Assembly (NCBI GenBank): GCA_016793165.1
Contig: JAEULA010000065.1
Span: forward strand, 124,001-188,000
DNA: 64,000 bases
Direction: 5' to 3'
Origin: Alphaproteobacteria bacterium
Lineage (GTDB): Bacteria; Pseudomonadota; Alphaproteobacteria; CACIAM-22H2
The notes below the pieces were generated by a model, which saw nothing but the letters and a program-made list of their open reading frames with translations, searched no databases and was not told the origin of the DNA. This document shows, piece by piece, positions 46,426-55,861 of the stretch. Every line of letters starts with the position of its first letter. Within the stretch, counting starts at the first letter, position 1. The position numbers and the translations under genes are program-made.

Positions 46426-47532
46426 ATGAAGATCGACGGCAAGGCATATCGCAGCGTGTGGCGGGCACCCGAGAGCCCCGCCGTGCAGATCGTCGACCAG
46501 ACGCGGTTGCCGCATCGATTCGAGGTCCTGACGCTGACGACCTCGGCAGCGGTTGCCCACGCGATCCGGACCATGCAGGTTCGCGGCGCGCCGCTCATCG
46601 GGGCATGCGGTGCCTACGGGCTCGCGCTCGCCCTAGGTGAGGATCCCGGCGATGCGGCGCTCGAGAGCGCGTACGCGACGCTCAATGCAACGCGGCCGAC
46701 CGCGGTGAACCTGCGCTGGGGGCTCGATCGCGTCCGCGCCGCCGTGCGGCCGCTTGCCGCTGCCGAGCGGGCCGCGGCGGCCTATCGCGTCGCGGACACG
46801 ATCGCCGATGAGGATGTCGCCATCAATGCCGCGATCGGCCGCCACGGCCTCGCGCTGATCACGGCGATCGCTGGAAGGAGTCCCGGCCGGACCGTGAACG
46901 TCCTGACGCACTGCAACGCGGGCTGGCTTGCGACGGTCGACTGGGGCACGGCGACCGCGCCGATCTACATGGCCCATGACGCGGGGATCGACATCCACGT
47001 TTGGGTCGACGAGACCCGTCCGCGCAACCAGGGCGCGGCGCTGACCGCATGGGAACTCGGGCGGCACGGCGTCAAGCACACGCTCGTCGCCGACAACGCG
47101 GGCGGGCATCTGATGCAGCACGGCCTCGTCGACCTCTGCCTCGTCGGGACCGACCGCGTCACGCGCACGGGGGACGTCTGCAACAAGATCGGCACGTACC
47201 TGAAGGCGCTGGCGGCACGCGACAACAACGTGCCGTTCTACGTCTGCCTGCCGAGCCCGACGATCGATTGGCGGGTCGCCGACGGGCTGGCCGAGATCCC
47301 GATCGAGCAGCGCAGCGCGCGCGAGGTGACGCACATCTCCGGACGGACGGCCGACGGGGAGATCGTCGAGGTCGAATTGCCACCGGTCGGGACGCCGGCG
47401 CGCAACGACGCCTTCGACGTGACCCCGGCACGCCTGGTCACCGGCCTGGTGACCGAGCGCGGCGTCTGCCCGGCGACCGCTGCGGGGCTGGCCGGGCTGT
47501 TCCCGGGCGAGGCGGCCGGGCCACCCGCCTGA
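46426..47532 (+). CDS. mtnA: S-methyl-5-thioribose-1-phosphate isomerase
   Basis: Methionine-salvage enzyme converting methylthioribose-1-phosphate to methylthioribulose-1-phosphate, 368 aa. It belongs to the eIF2B-like fold. The motif VRGAPLIGACGAYGLALA is near residue 50, the catalytic Cys is in LTHCNAGWLATVDWGTA near 165, TRPRNQGAALTAWEL follows, and the catalytic Asp is in VGTDRVTRTGDVCNKIGT near 245. The start at 46426 has AGGGAGG upstream. An N-terminal extension in frame is non-coding by appearance. No other mtn genes are in the window. Confidence 0.94.
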   Translation: MKIDGKAYRSVWRAPESPAVQIVDQTRLPHRFEVLTLTTSAAVAHAIRTMQVRGAPLIGACGAYGLALALGEDPGDAALESAYATLNATRPTAVNLRWGLDRVRAAVRPLAAAERAAAAYRVADTIADEDVAINAAIGRHGLALITAIAGRSPGRTVNVLTHCNAGWLATVDWGTATAPIYMAHDAGIDIHVWVDETRPRNQGAALTAWELGRHGVKHTLVADNAGGHLMQHGLVDLCLVGTDRVTRTGDVCNKIGTYLKALAARDNNVPFYVCLPSPTIDWRVADGLAEIPIEQRSAREVTHISGRTADGEIVEVELPPVGTPARNDAFDVTPARLVTGLVTERGVCPATAAGLAGLFPGEAAGPPA

Positions 47533-47549
47533 TGACGGATCCGCTTCCC

Positions 47550-47578
47550 TTGACTGGTTGAGGGAAGGCGAGTACATC
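47550..47578 (+). promoter_or_regulatory. Putative promoter of tRNA-Asp
   Basis: TTGACT (47550-47555), 17-base spacer, TACATC (47573-47578), about 24 bases before the tRNA. A seven-base inverted repeat (47544-47550 with 47561-47567) overlaps it. Confidence 0.45.
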
Positions 47579-47602
47579 CGCCCCCCTCGAAGGCGGCCCT
47601 CA

Positions 47603-47679
<77 letters not shown>

Positions 47680-48008
47680 CCTTCGATCCTGGATTGCCTG
47701 ACCCCACGCCGACGACGCCCCCACCGGGGGGACGGTCTTGCGCCTGCGCGTGCTCCGGCCGTCGCGCGCCGTTCGCGCCGGCGGCGGCACGGCGCCCCCA
47801 TTGGTGAAGATGCGGTCCGGCGGCGTTCCGAGCGGCAACTTGCCGCTCGTTGCAGGCGCGAAAGGAGTCTTTTCACTGTGATGGACCCTCTCTATAAACG
47901 GCTCACGGAACGGATGGATTCTCCGTTTCATTCGCATGCTTGGGAGCCGGTCACGGGGTCGCGTGCGCAGCGAGCGCAGCGCCAAAGTCCCGGCCGGTCG
48001 TGGAACAG
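47680..48008. other. Long non-coding region before the nuo operon
   Basis: 329 bases between tRNA-Asp and nuoA. It contains the promoter described at 47870-47898 and a leader of about 100 bases. I see no credible gene; overlapping open frames on both strands lack a ribosome binding site and any recognisable sequence. A small CCCCC-ACC-GGGGG hairpin near 47716-47731 could end the tRNA transcript. Confidence 0.5.
47870..47898 (+). promoter_or_regulatory. Promoter of the nuo operon
   Basis: TTTTCA (47870-47875), 17-base spacer, TATAAA (47893-47898). The -10 matches five of six consensus bases and stands out as AT-rich in this DNA. Transcription would begin near 47905, about 104 bases before the nuoA ATG. 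Confidence 0.6.
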
Positions 48009-48374
48009 ATGAACGCGTTGCTGCGCGAGTACCTGCCGATCCTGATCTTTCTCGGGATCGCAATCGCCCTGTCCGGCGTGATGGTCGCGGCGTCGATGAT
48101 TGTCGCCCGTCAGAAGCCCGACCCCGAGAAGCTGTCCGCCTACGAATGCGGCTTCGAAGCCTTCGACGATGCCCGCAAGCAGTTCGACGTCAGGTTTTAC
48201 CTCGTCGCGATCCTGTTCATCATCTTCGACCTCGAGGTGGCCTTTCTCTTCCCCTGGGCGGTGTCGCTCGGCGACATCGGCCTATTCGGGTTCTGGTCGA
48301 TGGTGATCTTCCTTGGCGTTCTGACGATCGGCTTCATCTACGAGTGGAAGAAAGGGGCCCTCGAATGGGAGTGA
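48009..48374 (+). CDS. nuoA: NADH-quinone oxidoreductase subunit A
   Basis: Membrane subunit of complex I at the quinone-chamber interface, 121 aa with three helices. The conserved loop YECGFEAFDDARKQFDVRFYLVAILFIIFDLEVAFLFPW (about residues 39-77) contains the family Cys and acidic residues. Start at 48009 (MNALLREYLPI) follows family N-termini; in-frame codons upstream are not used. It opens a complete 14-gene nuoA-N set and overlaps nuoB by ten bases. Confidence 0.96.
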   Translation: MNALLREYLPILIFLGIAIALSGVMVAASMIVARQKPDPEKLSAYECGFEAFDDARKQFDVRFYLVAILFIIFDLEVAFLFPWAVSLGDIGLFGFWSMVIFLGVLTIGFIYEWKKGALEWE

Positions 48375-48907
48375 TCGCGCCGGGCGCAGCCCCCCTCGGA
48401 CCGGGCGCGCAGCAGGATGCATTGCTGCGGACCGTCACCGACGAGATCCAGGACAAGGGTTTCGTCATCGCGCAGGTCGACAAGCTGGTCGCCTGGGCGC
48501 GGACCGGGTCGCTGTGGCCGATGACCTTCGGCCTCGCGTGCTGCGCGGTCGAGATGATGCACACCGCGGCCAGCCGCTACGATCTCGACCGTTTCGGGAT
48601 CATCTTCCGGCCGAGCCCGCGCCAGTCGGACGTCATGATCGTCGCCGGCACGCTCACCAACAAGATGGCCCCCGCGCTGCGCAAGGTCTACGACCAGATG
48701 TCGGAGCCTCGCTGGGTCATCTCGATGGGCAGCTGCGCCAATGGCGGCGGCTACTACCACTACTCCTACTCCGTGGTGCGCGGTTGCGACCGCATCGTGC
48801 CGGTGGACATCTACGTGCCGGGCTGCCCGCCGACGGCCGAGGCGCTGCTCTACGGGGTCCTGCAACTCCAGAAGAAGATCCGTCGCACGACGACGATCGC
48901 CCGCTGA
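48365..48907 (+). CDS. nuoB: NADH-quinone oxidoreductase subunit B
   Basis: Peripheral-arm subunit of complex I, 180 aa, holding the terminal 4Fe-4S cluster N2 that reduces quinone. Cluster ligands are the tandem Cys pair in LACCAVEMM, the Cys in SMGSCANGGGYYHY and the Cys in VPGCPPTAEALLYG. The start at 48365 lies inside the end of nuoA in another frame, so the two are translationally linked. Confidence 0.97.
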   Translation: MGVIAPGAAPLGPGAQQDALLRTVTDEIQDKGFVIAQVDKLVAWARTGSLWPMTFGLACCAVEMMHTAASRYDLDRFGIIFRPSPRQSDVMIVAGTLTNKMAPALRKVYDQMSEPRWVISMGSCANGGGYYHYSYSVVRGCDRIVPVDIYVPGCPPTAEALLYGVLQLQKKIRRTTTIAR

Positions 48908-48917
48908 GCCGAACGCC

Positions 48918-49547
48918 ATGAACCAGGCCTTGAAGGAATTGGGCGATCACATCGCCGCCGCGCTGCCCGAGGACGTCGTCGCGGTATCGCAGCGACTCGA
49001 CGAGCTTTGTGTCGTCGCGCATTCGACCTCGATCCTGAAGGTCCTGACGTTCCTGCGCGACGACAGCCAGTGCGAGTTCAAGTGCCTGATGGACGTGTGC
49101 GGCGTCGACTGGCCCGAGCGGGAGCGCCGTTTCGACGTCGTCTACAACCTGCTTTCCCTCAAGCTGAACCAGCGCATTCGCGTGAAGGTCGAGACCGACG
49201 AGAGCACGCCGGTGCCGTCGGCGACGTCGGTCTTCCCCTCGGCGGGGTGGTTCGAGCGCGAGACCTGGGATCTCTACGGGATCCTGTTCGCGGACCACCC
49301 GGACCTGCGCCGCATCCTGACCGACTACGGATTCGAGGGACATCCGCTGCGCAAGGACTTCCCGCTGACCGGCTACGTCGAGGTCCGTTACGACACCGAG
49401 CTTAAGCGCGTCGTCTACGAGCCGGTGAAGCTGCCGCAGGACTTCCGCAGCTTCGATTTCCTGTCGCCTTGGGAGGGGATGACCCGCCTGCTGCCGGGCG
49501 ACGAGAAGGCCAGCGCGCCGCCGCCGGCCCCCGCAGCGAAGGGCTGA
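48918..49547 (+). CDS. nuoC: NADH-quinone oxidoreductase subunit C
   Basis: Peripheral-arm scaffold subunit (30 kDa type), 209 aa, encoded separately from nuoD as is usual in alphaproteobacteria and mitochondrial ancestors. The signature ERETWDLYGILFADHPDLRRILTDYGFEGHPLRKDFPL is at about residues 113-150. A Pro/Ala-rich tail ends the protein. Ten bases separate it from nuoB. Confidence 0.96.
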   Translation: MNQALKELGDHIAAALPEDVVAVSQRLDELCVVAHSTSILKVLTFLRDDSQCEFKCLMDVCGVDWPERERRFDVVYNLLSLKLNQRIRVKVETDESTPVPSATSVFPSAGWFERETWDLYGILFADHPDLRRILTDYGFEGHPLRKDFPLTGYVEVRYDTELKRVVYEPVKLPQDFRSFDFLSPWEGMTRLLPGDEKASAPPPAPAAKG

Positions 49548-49553
49548 GCCGCC

Positions 49554-50759
49554 ATGACCGCCGCCCCCCCGACGACCGCCGAAGTCGCCCTCAAGAACCT
49601 GACCATGAATTTCGGGCCGCAGCATCCTGCGGCCCACGGCGTGCTGCGTCTCGTGCTCGAGATGGACGGGGAGATCATCGAGCGCGCCGACCCCCATGTC
49701 GGGCTGCTGCATCGCGGCACCGAGAAGCTGATCGAGTACAAGACCTACACGCAGGCGACGCCTTATTTCGACCGGCTCGACTACGTCTCGCCGATGAACC
49801 AGGAGCACGCCTTCGCGCTGGCGGTGGAAAAGCTCCTGCAGCTCGAGGTGCCGCCGCGCGCCCAGGCGATCCGGGTCCTGTATGCGGAGATCGGCCGGAT
49901 CCTGAACCACATCCTCAACATCACGACCTTCGCGATCGACGTCGGGGCCATGACGCCGCTGCTCTGGGGTTTCGAGGAGCGCGAGAAGCTGATGGAGTTC
50001 TACGAGCGCGCCTGCGGCGCCCGGCTCCACGCGAACTACTTCCGGCCCGGCGGCGTGTCCCAGGATCTGCCGCCGAAGCTGGTCGACGACATCCGCGCCT
50101 GGACCGAGCGCTATCCGCGGATCATCGACGACATCGAGGGGCTGCTGACCGAGAACCGGATCTTCAAGCAGCGCACGGTCGATATCGGCGTGGCGACCGC
50201 CGCCGATGCGATGGCCTGGGGCTTCTCGGGGCCAATGCTGCGCGGCTCCGGCGTGCCCTGGGATCTGCGCAAGTCGCAGCCCTACGACGGCTACGACGCC
50301 TACGAGTTCGACATCCCTGTCGGCAAGAACGGCGACTGCTACGACCGCTATCTCTGCCGCATGGAGGAGATGCGCCAGTCGCTGCGCATCATGACCCAGG
50401 CGCTCAACAAGATCGCCGCGACGCCCGGCCCGGTGAAGGTCAACGACAAGAAGATCACGCCGCCGACCCGCGGCGAGATGAAGCGCTCGATGGAAGCGCT
50501 CATCCACCACTTCAAGCTCTTCACCGAGGGCTACCACGTGCCCGCCGGCGAGACCTACACGGCCGTCGAGGCGCCGAAGGGCGAGTTCGCCGTCTACCTG
50601 GTGTCCGACGGGACCAACAAACCCTATCGCTGCAAGATCCGGGCGCCCGGCTTCGCCTTCCTGCAGGCGATGAACTTCCTGTCCAAGGGCCACATGCTCG
50701 CCGACGCCGTGGCGATCATCGGGTCGATGGACATCGTGTTCGGAGAGATCGACCGATGA
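49554..50759 (+). CDS. nuoD: NADH-quinone oxidoreductase subunit D
   Basis: 49 kDa-type subunit forming the quinone-binding pocket with NuoB, 401 aa. It is related to the large subunit of NiFe hydrogenases but lacks the metal ligands. Signatures are NFGPQHPAAHGVLRLVLEMDGE with the quinone-site His near residue 22, PHVGLLHRGTEKLIEYK near 44, and the C-terminal DIVFGEIDR. Its stop overlaps the nuoE start by four bases (ATGA). Confidence 0.97.
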   Translation: MTAAPPTTAEVALKNLTMNFGPQHPAAHGVLRLVLEMDGEIIERADPHVGLLHRGTEKLIEYKTYTQATPYFDRLDYVSPMNQEHAFALAVEKLLQLEVPPRAQAIRVLYAEIGRILNHILNITTFAIDVGAMTPLLWGFEEREKLMEFYERACGARLHANYFRPGGVSQDLPPKLVDDIRAWTERYPRIIDDIEGLLTENRIFKQRTVDIGVATAADAMAWGFSGPMLRGSGVPWDLRKSQPYDGYDAYEFDIPVGKNGDCYDRYLCRMEEMRQSLRIMTQALNKIAATPGPVKVNDKKITPPTRGEMKRSMEALIHHFKLFTEGYHVPAGETYTAVEAPKGEFAVYLVSDGTNKPYRCKIRAPGFAFLQAMNFLSKGHMLADAVAIIGSMDIVFGEIDR

Positions 50760-51418
50760 GCGCCCCCGGGGCCGGCACCGTCGTTCAGCCGGCCAGCTTC
50801 GCCTTCACGCCCGAGAATCTCGAACGCGCGAAGAAGATCATCGCCAAGTACCCCGCGGGGCGCCAGGCAAGCGCGGTCCTGCCGCTGCTCGACCTTGCGC
50901 AGCGCCAGCACGAGAACTGGCTGCCGCGCGCCGCGATGGACTACGTGGCCGGCCTGCTCGACATGGCGTCGATCCGCGTCTACGAGGTCGCGACGTTCTA
51001 CTCGATGTTCAATCTCGAGCCGGTCGGGAAGTGGTTCTTCCAGATCTGCACGACGACGCCGTGCTGGCTGCGCGGCTCGGACCAGGTGGTGAAGGCGTGC
51101 GAGAAGAAGCTCGGCGTCCATGTCGGCGAGACCTCGGGGGACGGCCTGTTCACGCTCAAGGAGGTCGAGTGCCTGGGCGCGTGCGTCAACGCGCCGATCA
51201 TCCAGGTCAACGACGACTTCTACGAGGATCTCGACGGCCCGACGACCGAGAAGCTGATCGACGACCTGAGGGCGGGGCGCGTGCCGTCGCGCGGTTCCGT
51301 GGCGGGCCGGACCAATTCGGCGCCCACCGGCGGGCCGCAGGTGCTGAAGACGGTCCCCGAGCGATACAGCTGGACCCTCGAGCCGCCGCCCGCGGCGCCG
51401 GCCGGCAGCGACGACTGA
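50756..51418 (+). CDS. nuoE: NADH-quinone oxidoreductase subunit E
   Basis: 24 kDa-type subunit with a thioredoxin-like fold and the 2Fe-2S cluster N1a, 220 aa. Ligands are the two Cys in CTTTPCWLRG near residues 99-104 and the two in ECLGACVNAPIIQVN near 139-143. The C-terminal extension of about 40 residues, rich in Pro, Gly and Ser, is common in alphaproteobacteria. It is coupled to nuoD. Confidence 0.96.
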   Translation: MSAPGAGTVVQPASFAFTPENLERAKKIIAKYPAGRQASAVLPLLDLAQRQHENWLPRAAMDYVAGLLDMASIRVYEVATFYSMFNLEPVGKWFFQICTTTPCWLRGSDQVVKACEKKLGVHVGETSGDGLFTLKEVECLGACVNAPIIQVNDDFYEDLDGPTTEKLIDDLRAGRVPSRGSVAGRTNSAPTGGPQVLKTVPERYSWTLEPPPAAPAGSDD

Positions 51419-51428
51419 GGTATTCAAG

Positions 51429-52730
51429 ATGCTGCAGGACAAGGACCGGATCTTCACGAACCTCTACGGGACCCAGGGCCCCGATCTGAAGAGCGCGATG
51501 GCGCGTGGCGACTGGGACCGCACCAGGGATCTCATCGGCAAGGGGCGCGACTGGATCGTCACCCAGGTCAAGGATTCCGGGCTGCGCGGCCGCGGCGGCG
51601 CGGGATTCCCGACCGGCATGAAGTGGTCCTTCATGCCGAAGGCGAATCCGGACGGCCGCCCGAGCTATCTCGTCGTGAATGCCGACGAGTCCGAGCCGGG
51701 CACCTGCAAGGACCGCGAGATCCTGCGCCACGATCCCCACAAGCTGGTCGAAGGCTGCCTGCTCGCCGGCGTCGGCATGGGCGCGCGCGCCGGGTACATC
51801 TACATCCGCGGCGAGTTCTACAACGAGGCCTCGGCCATCCAGCGCGCGATCGAAGAGGCTTACGAGGCCGGGCTGATCGGCAACAACGCCTGCGGCTCGG
51901 GCTACGACTTCGACCTCTATCTCCACCGCGGCGCGGGCGCGTATATCTGCGGCGAGGAGACGGCGCTGCTCGAGAGCCTCGAGGGCCGCAAGGGCCAGCC
52001 GCGGCTGAAGCCGCCGTTCCCCGCGGCGTGCGGGCTCTACGGCTGCCCGACCACCATCAACAACGTCGAGACGATCTCGGTCGTGCCGACGATCCTGCGC
52101 CGCGGCGCGACCTGGTTCGCGGGCTTCGGTCGCCCGAAGAACTCCGGCACCAAGCTGTTCTGCATCTCCGGTCACGTGAACAAGCCGTGCAACGTCGAAG
52201 AGTCGATGTCGATCCCGCTCAAGGAACTGATCGAGAAGCACGCCGGCGGCGTGCGGGGCGGCTGGGACAACCTGCTGGGCATCATCCCCGGCGGCTCTTC
52301 GGTGCCGGTGCTGCCGAAGTCGATCTGCGACGAGGTCCTGATGGATTTCGACGCTCTGCGCGAGGTCCGGTCCGGCCTCGGCACGGCGGCCGTCATCGTG
52401 ATGGACAAGTCCACCGACATCGTGAAGGCGATCGCGCGGCTGTCGAAGTTCTACATGCACGAGAGCTGCGGCCAGTGCACGCCGTGCCGCGAGGGAACGG
52501 GCTGGATGTGGCGGGTCATGACCCGCCTGGTCGAAGGGCGCGCGGAGCTCGAGGAGATCGACATCCTCGAGGACGTGACCAGGCAGATCGAGGGCCACAC
52601 GATCTGCGCGCTCGGCGACGCGGCCGCCTGGCCGATCCAGGGCCTGCTGCGCCATTTCCGGCCCGAGGTCGAGCGCCGGATCAGGGACTACAAGGCGCGC
52701 GGCGCCGGTGCCGCGATCGCGGCCGAGTGA
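51429..52730 (+). CDS. nuoF: NADH-quinone oxidoreductase subunit F
   Basis: 51 kDa-type subunit that binds FMN and NADH and carries 4Fe-4S cluster N3, 433 aa. The FMN/NADH glycine loops are GLRGRGGAGFPTGMKWSF near residue 55 and the NADESEPGTCKDREI region near 85. The cluster ligands are in ESCGQCTPCREGTGW near 348-362 with a fourth Cys in HTICALGDAAAWP near 395. It is the entry point of electrons from NADH. Confidence 0.97.
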   Translation: MLQDKDRIFTNLYGTQGPDLKSAMARGDWDRTRDLIGKGRDWIVTQVKDSGLRGRGGAGFPTGMKWSFMPKANPDGRPSYLVVNADESEPGTCKDREILRHDPHKLVEGCLLAGVGMGARAGYIYIRGEFYNEASAIQRAIEEAYEAGLIGNNACGSGYDFDLYLHRGAGAYICGEETALLESLEGRKGQPRLKPPFPAACGLYGCPTTINNVETISVVPTILRRGATWFAGFGRPKNSGTKLFCISGHVNKPCNVEESMSIPLKELIEKHAGGVRGGWDNLLGIIPGGSSVPVLPKSICDEVLMDFDALREVRSGLGTAAVIVMDKSTDIVKAIARLSKFYMHESCGQCTPCREGTGWMWRVMTRLVEGRAELEEIDILEDVTRQIEGHTICALGDAAAWPIQGLLRHFRPEVERRIRDYKARGAGAAIAAE

Positions 52731-52743
52731 GACGGGGCGAACG

Positions 52744-54810
52744 ATGCCGAAGCTGACGGTCAACGGAGTCGAGGTCGAGGTCCCGCCGGGCGCGACGGTG
52801 CTGCAGGCCTGCGAGGCCGCGGGTTTCGAGATCCCGCGCTTCTGCTACCACGAGCGCCTCTCGATCGCCGGCAACTGCCGCATGTGCCTGGTCGAGCAGG
52901 AGAAGGCGCCGAAGCCGATCGCGTCCTGCGCGATGCCGGCCGCCGACAACATGGTGATCAAGACCAACACGCCGGTCGTGCAGAAGGCGCGCAAGGGCGT
53001 GATGGAGTTCCTGCTGATCAACCACCCGCTGGATTGCCCGATCTGCGACCAGGGCGGCGAGTGCGACCTGCAGGACCAGGCGATGGCCTACGGGTTCGAC
53101 CGTTCGCGCTACGCCGAGAACAAGCGCGCGGTCCCGGACAAGGACCTCGGGCCGCTCGTCAAGACGTCGATGAATCGCTGCATCCATTGCACGCGCTGCG
53201 TCCGCTTCGCGACCGAGGTCGCCGGGGTCGAGGAGCTCGGCGCCGTGTTCCGCGGCGAGCACATGGAGATCTCGACCTATGTCGAGAAGAGCCTGTCGTC
53301 GGAGCTCTCCGCCAACATCGTCGATCTCTGTCCGGTCGGCGCGCTGACCGCGAAGCCGTACGCTTTCATGGCCCGCCCGTGGGAGCTGCGGAAGACCGAA
53401 TCGATCGACGTGCTGGACGCGCTCGGCTCGAACATCCGGGTCGACAGCCGCTCGGGCGAGGTGCTGCGCGTGCTGCCGCGGGTGAACGAGGACGTCAACG
53501 AGGAGTGGATCTCCGACAAGACCCGCTTCGCGATCGACGGGCTGCGCCGGCAGCGGCTCGACCGGCCCTATGTGCGCGGCGCCGACGGCAAGCTGAAGCC
53601 GGCGACCTGGCCGGAGGCCTTCGCCGCCATCGCCGCGAGGATGAGCGCGAGCGCCGGCGCGCGCATGGCCGCGATCGTCGGGGATCAGGCCGACTGCGAG
53701 GCCGTCGCCGCCCTCAAGGATCTGATGACGTCGCTGGGCAGCGCCAATCTCGATTGCCGCCAGGACGGTGCGAAGCTCGACCCGTCCTGCGCCGCCGGCT
53801 GGCGCTTCAACTCGACGATCGCGGGCATCGATCGCGCCGACGCGCTGCTGCTCGTCGGCACCAATCCGCGCTGGGAAGCGCCCGTGCTCAACGCGCGGAT
53901 CCGCCGGCGCTGGCTCGCCGGTCGGTTCCCGGTGGCGGCGATCGGACCGCAGCTCGACCTCACCTACAAGTTCGACTACCTCGGCGCCGGTCCCGGCACG
54001 CTCGCCGAACTCGCCGACGGCAAGCTCGCCTTCGCCGAGATCCTGAAGGGCGCCAAGGCCCCGATGATGATCCTGGGGCAGGGGGCGCTCGCTCGGGCCG
54101 ACGGTGCCGCCGTCCTGGCGCTCGCGCGTCGCGCCGCCGACGGCCTCGGGCTGATCAAGGACGGCTGGAACGGGTTCAACGTCCTGCACACCGCCGCGGC
54201 GCGCGTGGGGGCGCTCGAGCTGGGCTTCGTGCCCGGTCCGGGGGGCCGCGACGTTGCGGGCATCCTCGACGGCGCGGGCAAGGGCGAGATCGACCTCGTC
54301 TGGCTGCTCGGCGCGGACGAGATCGACATGGCGCGGCTCGGCAAGGCCTTCGTCGTCTACCAGGGCCACCACGGCGACCGCGGGGCGCATCGAGCCGACG
54401 TCGTCCTGCCGGGCGCGGCCTATACCGAGAAGAACGCGACCTACGTCAACACCGAGGGGCGCGTTCAGCAGGCGAGGATCGCGAACTTCCCGCCGGGCGA
54501 GGCGCGCGAGGATTGGAAGATCCTGCGCGCGTTCTCGGAGCAGGTCGGCAAGCGGCTGCCCTACGACACGCTGGGCCAGCTGCGGGCCGCGCTCGCCGCG
54601 CGCAACGCGATCTTCGGCCAGGTCGACCGGGTGGTGCCGGCGGCCTGGGGCGCGTTCGGTACCCCCGGACCGGTCGACGGGACGCCGTTCCGTTCGACGA
54701 TCGCCGACTTCCACATGACCTGCGCGATCAGCCGCGCGTCGCAGACGATGGCGCAATGCGCCGCCGCGCGGGCCGCTGCCCTCGATCCGAGGACCGGGAC
54801 CCATGGCTGA
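52744..54810 (+). CDS. nuoG: NADH-quinone oxidoreductase subunit G
   Basis: 75 kDa-type subunit, 688 aa, carrying the relay clusters N1b, N4 and N5. The N-terminal 2Fe-2S domain has CYHERLSIAGNCRMC near residues 35-49, then the His-Cys site in HPLDCPICDQGGECDLQD near 95-112, and the 4Fe-4S site in CIHCTRCVRF near 145-155. The rest is a molybdopterin-enzyme-like domain without cofactor. Start at 52744, with the upstream in-frame extension rejected. It overlaps nuoH by eight bases. Confidence 0.97.
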   Translation: MPKLTVNGVEVEVPPGATVLQACEAAGFEIPRFCYHERLSIAGNCRMCLVEQEKAPKPIASCAMPAADNMVIKTNTPVVQKARKGVMEFLLINHPLDCPICDQGGECDLQDQAMAYGFDRSRYAENKRAVPDKDLGPLVKTSMNRCIHCTRCVRFATEVAGVEELGAVFRGEHMEISTYVEKSLSSELSANIVDLCPVGALTAKPYAFMARPWELRKTESIDVLDALGSNIRVDSRSGEVLRVLPRVNEDVNEEWISDKTRFAIDGLRRQRLDRPYVRGADGKLKPATWPEAFAAIAARMSASAGARMAAIVGDQADCEAVAALKDLMTSLGSANLDCRQDGAKLDPSCAAGWRFNSTIAGIDRADALLLVGTNPRWEAPVLNARIRRRWLAGRFPVAAIGPQLDLTYKFDYLGAGPGTLAELADGKLAFAEILKGAKAPMMILGQGALARADGAAVLALARRAADGLGLIKDGWNGFNVLHTAAARVGALELGFVPGPGGRDVAGILDGAGKGEIDLVWLLGADEIDMARLGKAFVVYQGHHGDRGAHRADVVLPGAAYTEKNATYVNTEGRVQQARIANFPPGEAREDWKILRAFSEQVGKRLPYDTLGQLRAALAARNAIFGQVDRVVPAAWGAFGTPGPVDGTPFRSTIADFHMTCAISRASQTMAQCAAARAAALDPRTGTHG

Positions 54811-55837
54811 GCTGCTGAACCTCTACGTGATCCCCGGGGTGATCATCGTCGCCCAGATCCTGCTGGTCGTGGTGCCGCTGCTGATCACCGTGGCGATGCT
54901 CACCTATGCCGAGCGCAAGGTGATCGGCTCGATGCAGATGCGAAAGGGGCCGAACGTCGTCGGTCCCTTCGGCCTGCTGCAGCCCTTCGCCGACGCGTTG
55001 AAGCTGCTGACGAAGGAGACGATCATCCCGGCGGGCGCGAACCGCATCGTCTTCATCGTCGCGCCGATGCTGACCTTCCTGCTGAGCCTCATCGCCTGGG
55101 CGGTGATCCCCTTCGCGCCGGGCTGGGTCCTGTCCGACATCAACGTCGGGGTGCTCTACCTCTTCGCGATCTCCTCGCTCGGCGTCTACGGCATCATCAT
55201 GGCCGGCTGGGCGTCGAACTCGAAATACGCCTTCCTCGGCGCGCTGCGCTCGGCGGCGCAGATGGTCAGCTACGAGGTCTCGATCGGCTTCGTGATCATC
55301 ACCGTGCTGCTTTGCGTCGGATCGCTGAACCTCACGGACATCGTGAAGGCGCAGAGCGGCGGCGTCTGGCACTGGCACGTCTTCAACCTCAATCCGCCGC
55401 TTCTGCCGATGGCGGTGATCTTCTTCATCTCGGCGCTCGCCGAAACCAATCGCACGCCTTTCGACCTGCCCGAGGGCGAGTCCGAGCTCGTCGCGGGCTA
55501 CATGGTCGAGTATTCGTCGATGTCCTTCGCCCTGTTCTTTCTGGGCGAGTACGCGGCGATGATCCTGATGAGCGGCATGACCGCGGTGCTGTTCCTCGGC
55601 GGCTGGGACAATCCGCTCCCCTTCGCGCCGTTCACGTGGATCCCGGCACTCGTCTGGTTCTGCCTGAAGATCTCCTTCCTGCTCTTCGTCTTCATCTGGG
55701 TGCGCGCGACCCTGCCGCGCTTCCGCTACGACCAGCTCATGCGTCTCGGTTGGAAGGTGTTCCTGCCGCTGTCGCTGTTCTGGGTCGTCTTCACCGCCGG
55801 CTGGCTGGTCGCCTTCGGCCAGCTTCCGAAACTCTGA
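54803..55837 (+). CDS. nuoH: NADH-quinone oxidoreductase subunit H
   Basis: Membrane subunit (ND1 type) that forms the quinone entry channel, 344 aa with eight hydrophobic helices. Signatures are AERKVIGSMQMRKGPNVVGPFGLLQPFADALKL near residue 34, the conserved acidic loop ETNRTPFDLPEGESELVAGYMVEYS near 213, and LPRFRYDQLMRLGWKVFLPLS near the end. It begins inside the end of nuoG. Confidence 0.97.
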   Translation: MAELLNLYVIPGVIIVAQILLVVVPLLITVAMLTYAERKVIGSMQMRKGPNVVGPFGLLQPFADALKLLTKETIIPAGANRIVFIVAPMLTFLLSLIAWAVIPFAPGWVLSDINVGVLYLFAISSLGVYGIIMAGWASNSKYAFLGALRSAAQMVSYEVSIGFVIITVLLCVGSLNLTDIVKAQSGGVWHWHVFNLNPPLLPMAVIFFISALAETNRTPFDLPEGESELVAGYMVEYSSMSFALFFLGEYAAMILMSGMTAVLFLGGWDNPLPFAPFTWIPALVWFCLKISFLLFVFIWVRATLPRFRYDQLMRLGWKVFLPLSLFWVVFTAGWLVAFGQLPKL

Positions 55838-55861
55838 GCATCGGGATCGGGAGGCACTGCC

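Noticed and set aside
47544..47567. 7-bp inverted repeat after mtnA as a terminator
   Set aside because: The ten-base loop and lack of a T-run make it a poor terminator, and it overlaps the better supported tRNA-Asp promoter.
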